Assembly: GCA_003135315.1 (NCBI GenBank)
Contig: PLBD01000388.1
Location: forward strand, 1-5,139
Reading direction: 5' to 3'
DNA: 5,139 nt
DNA from: Acidobacteriaceae bacterium
GTDB taxonomy: Bacteria > Acidobacteriota > Terriglobia > Terriglobales > Acidobacteriaceae
The notes beneath the pieces were generated by a model. The model did no database searches. It was not told the DNA's origin and saw only the letters and a program-made list of their open reading frames with translations. This document shows, piece after piece, positions 4,897 through 5,139 of this stretch (the first letter of the stretch is position 1; each line of letters starts with the position of its first letter). The position numbers were made by a program, and so were the translations under genes.

Positions 4897-5139
4897 ATGT
4901 CCGTCCGGTTACCGGAACATGAGGTCCAGTCTCAGCACGGCGCGGGCCTTTTTGGCCAGCCCGTGCGGCGAGGCGTCCTTCTGGGTCTCGGCCTGCTCCT
5001 GGTAGTTGCAACCCTCGCGGTGTATTTCCCGGTGAACCAGTACCCGTTTATCTCGCTGAATGACGGCGAGTACGTGACCCACAATGTCCACATCACGCAA
5101 CTGAACTGGGAGATGTTGCAATGGGCGTTGACCAGTTAC
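4897..5139 (+). CDS. TMTC/TPR-type membrane glycosyltransferase, N-terminal part
   Basis: The first 81 codons of a gene running off the right edge. After a hydrophilic cytoplasmic stretch (residues 1-25) comes one hydrophobic segment, GVLLGLGLLLVVATLAVYFPV (about 26-46), probably the first membrane helix. It is followed by the block FISLNDGEYVTHNVHITQLNW and then QWALTSY. This corresponds to the YDD..YVT.N.HV..GL.W..V.WAFT pattern seen at the start of bacterial TPR-containing, PMT/TMTC-like glycosyltransferases. In that family an Asp pair in the first external loop is catalytic; here the loop reads LNDGEY, with one Asp and a Glu. The predicted role is transfer of sugar from a lipid-linked donor at the outer face of the inner membrane. 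The rest of the transmembrane region and the TPR repeats would lie outside the window. The function is inferred from a short stretch only. An alternative start at 4825 adds 24 residues. Confidence 0.72.
   Translation, partial: MSVRLPEHEVQSQHGAGLFGQPVRRGVLLGLGLLLVVATLAVYFPVNQYPFISLNDGEYVTHNVHITQLNWEMLQWALTSY

Overview
The window is a GC-rich bacterial segment with four protein genes, two of them cut by the window edges. The mix is a secreted GH44-type glycanase with Ig-like C-terminal modules, a DUF4070-type B12/radical SAM protein and a TMTC-like membrane glycosyltransferase, all with loose spacing. This would fit a soil Acidobacteriota genome, but that is an inference from gene content only. 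I see no tRNA, rRNA, CRISPR array, transposase or integrase.

Layout from left to right. (1) Positions 1-249, minus strand: the first 83 residues of a PLP-dependent Cys/Met-metabolism enzyme (cystathionine gamma-synthase / O-acylhomoserine sulfhydrylase type). (2) Positions 250-463: its control region, the most interesting part of the window. It holds a near-consensus promoter and an inverted repeat over the -35 box. A 24-codon Met/Cys-containing leader ORF starts at the predicted transcription start. Downstream are an intrinsic terminator, a 9-base perfect antiterminator complement inside the leader ORF, and a 10-bp inverted repeat that buries the ribosome-binding site of the enzyme gene. Together these have the layout of a translation-coupled transcription attenuator sensing methionine (perhaps cysteine) supply. 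A ligand-binding riboswitch is the main rival explanation. (3) Positions 486-1802, minus: a B12-binding radical SAM protein. (4) Positions 1803-2344: a 540-base gap with an AT-rich core, an extended -10 promoter on the minus strand followed at once by a hairpin with a T-rich tail, and a good promoter on the plus strand pointing into the 3' end of the next gene. (5) Positions 2345-4678, minus: the secreted GH44-like glycoside hydrolase. (6) Positions 4679-4896: a divergent intergenic region. (7) Positions 4897-5139, plus: the start of a polytopic TPR/TMTC-like glycosyltransferase, cut by the right edge.

The genes do not look like one operon. The three minus-strand genes are separated by gaps that contain their own promoter-like signals, and the glycosyltransferase is divergent. 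The clear functional link is between the leader region and the sulfur amino acid gene it precedes: a Met/Cys leader peptide in front of a Met/Cys enzyme.
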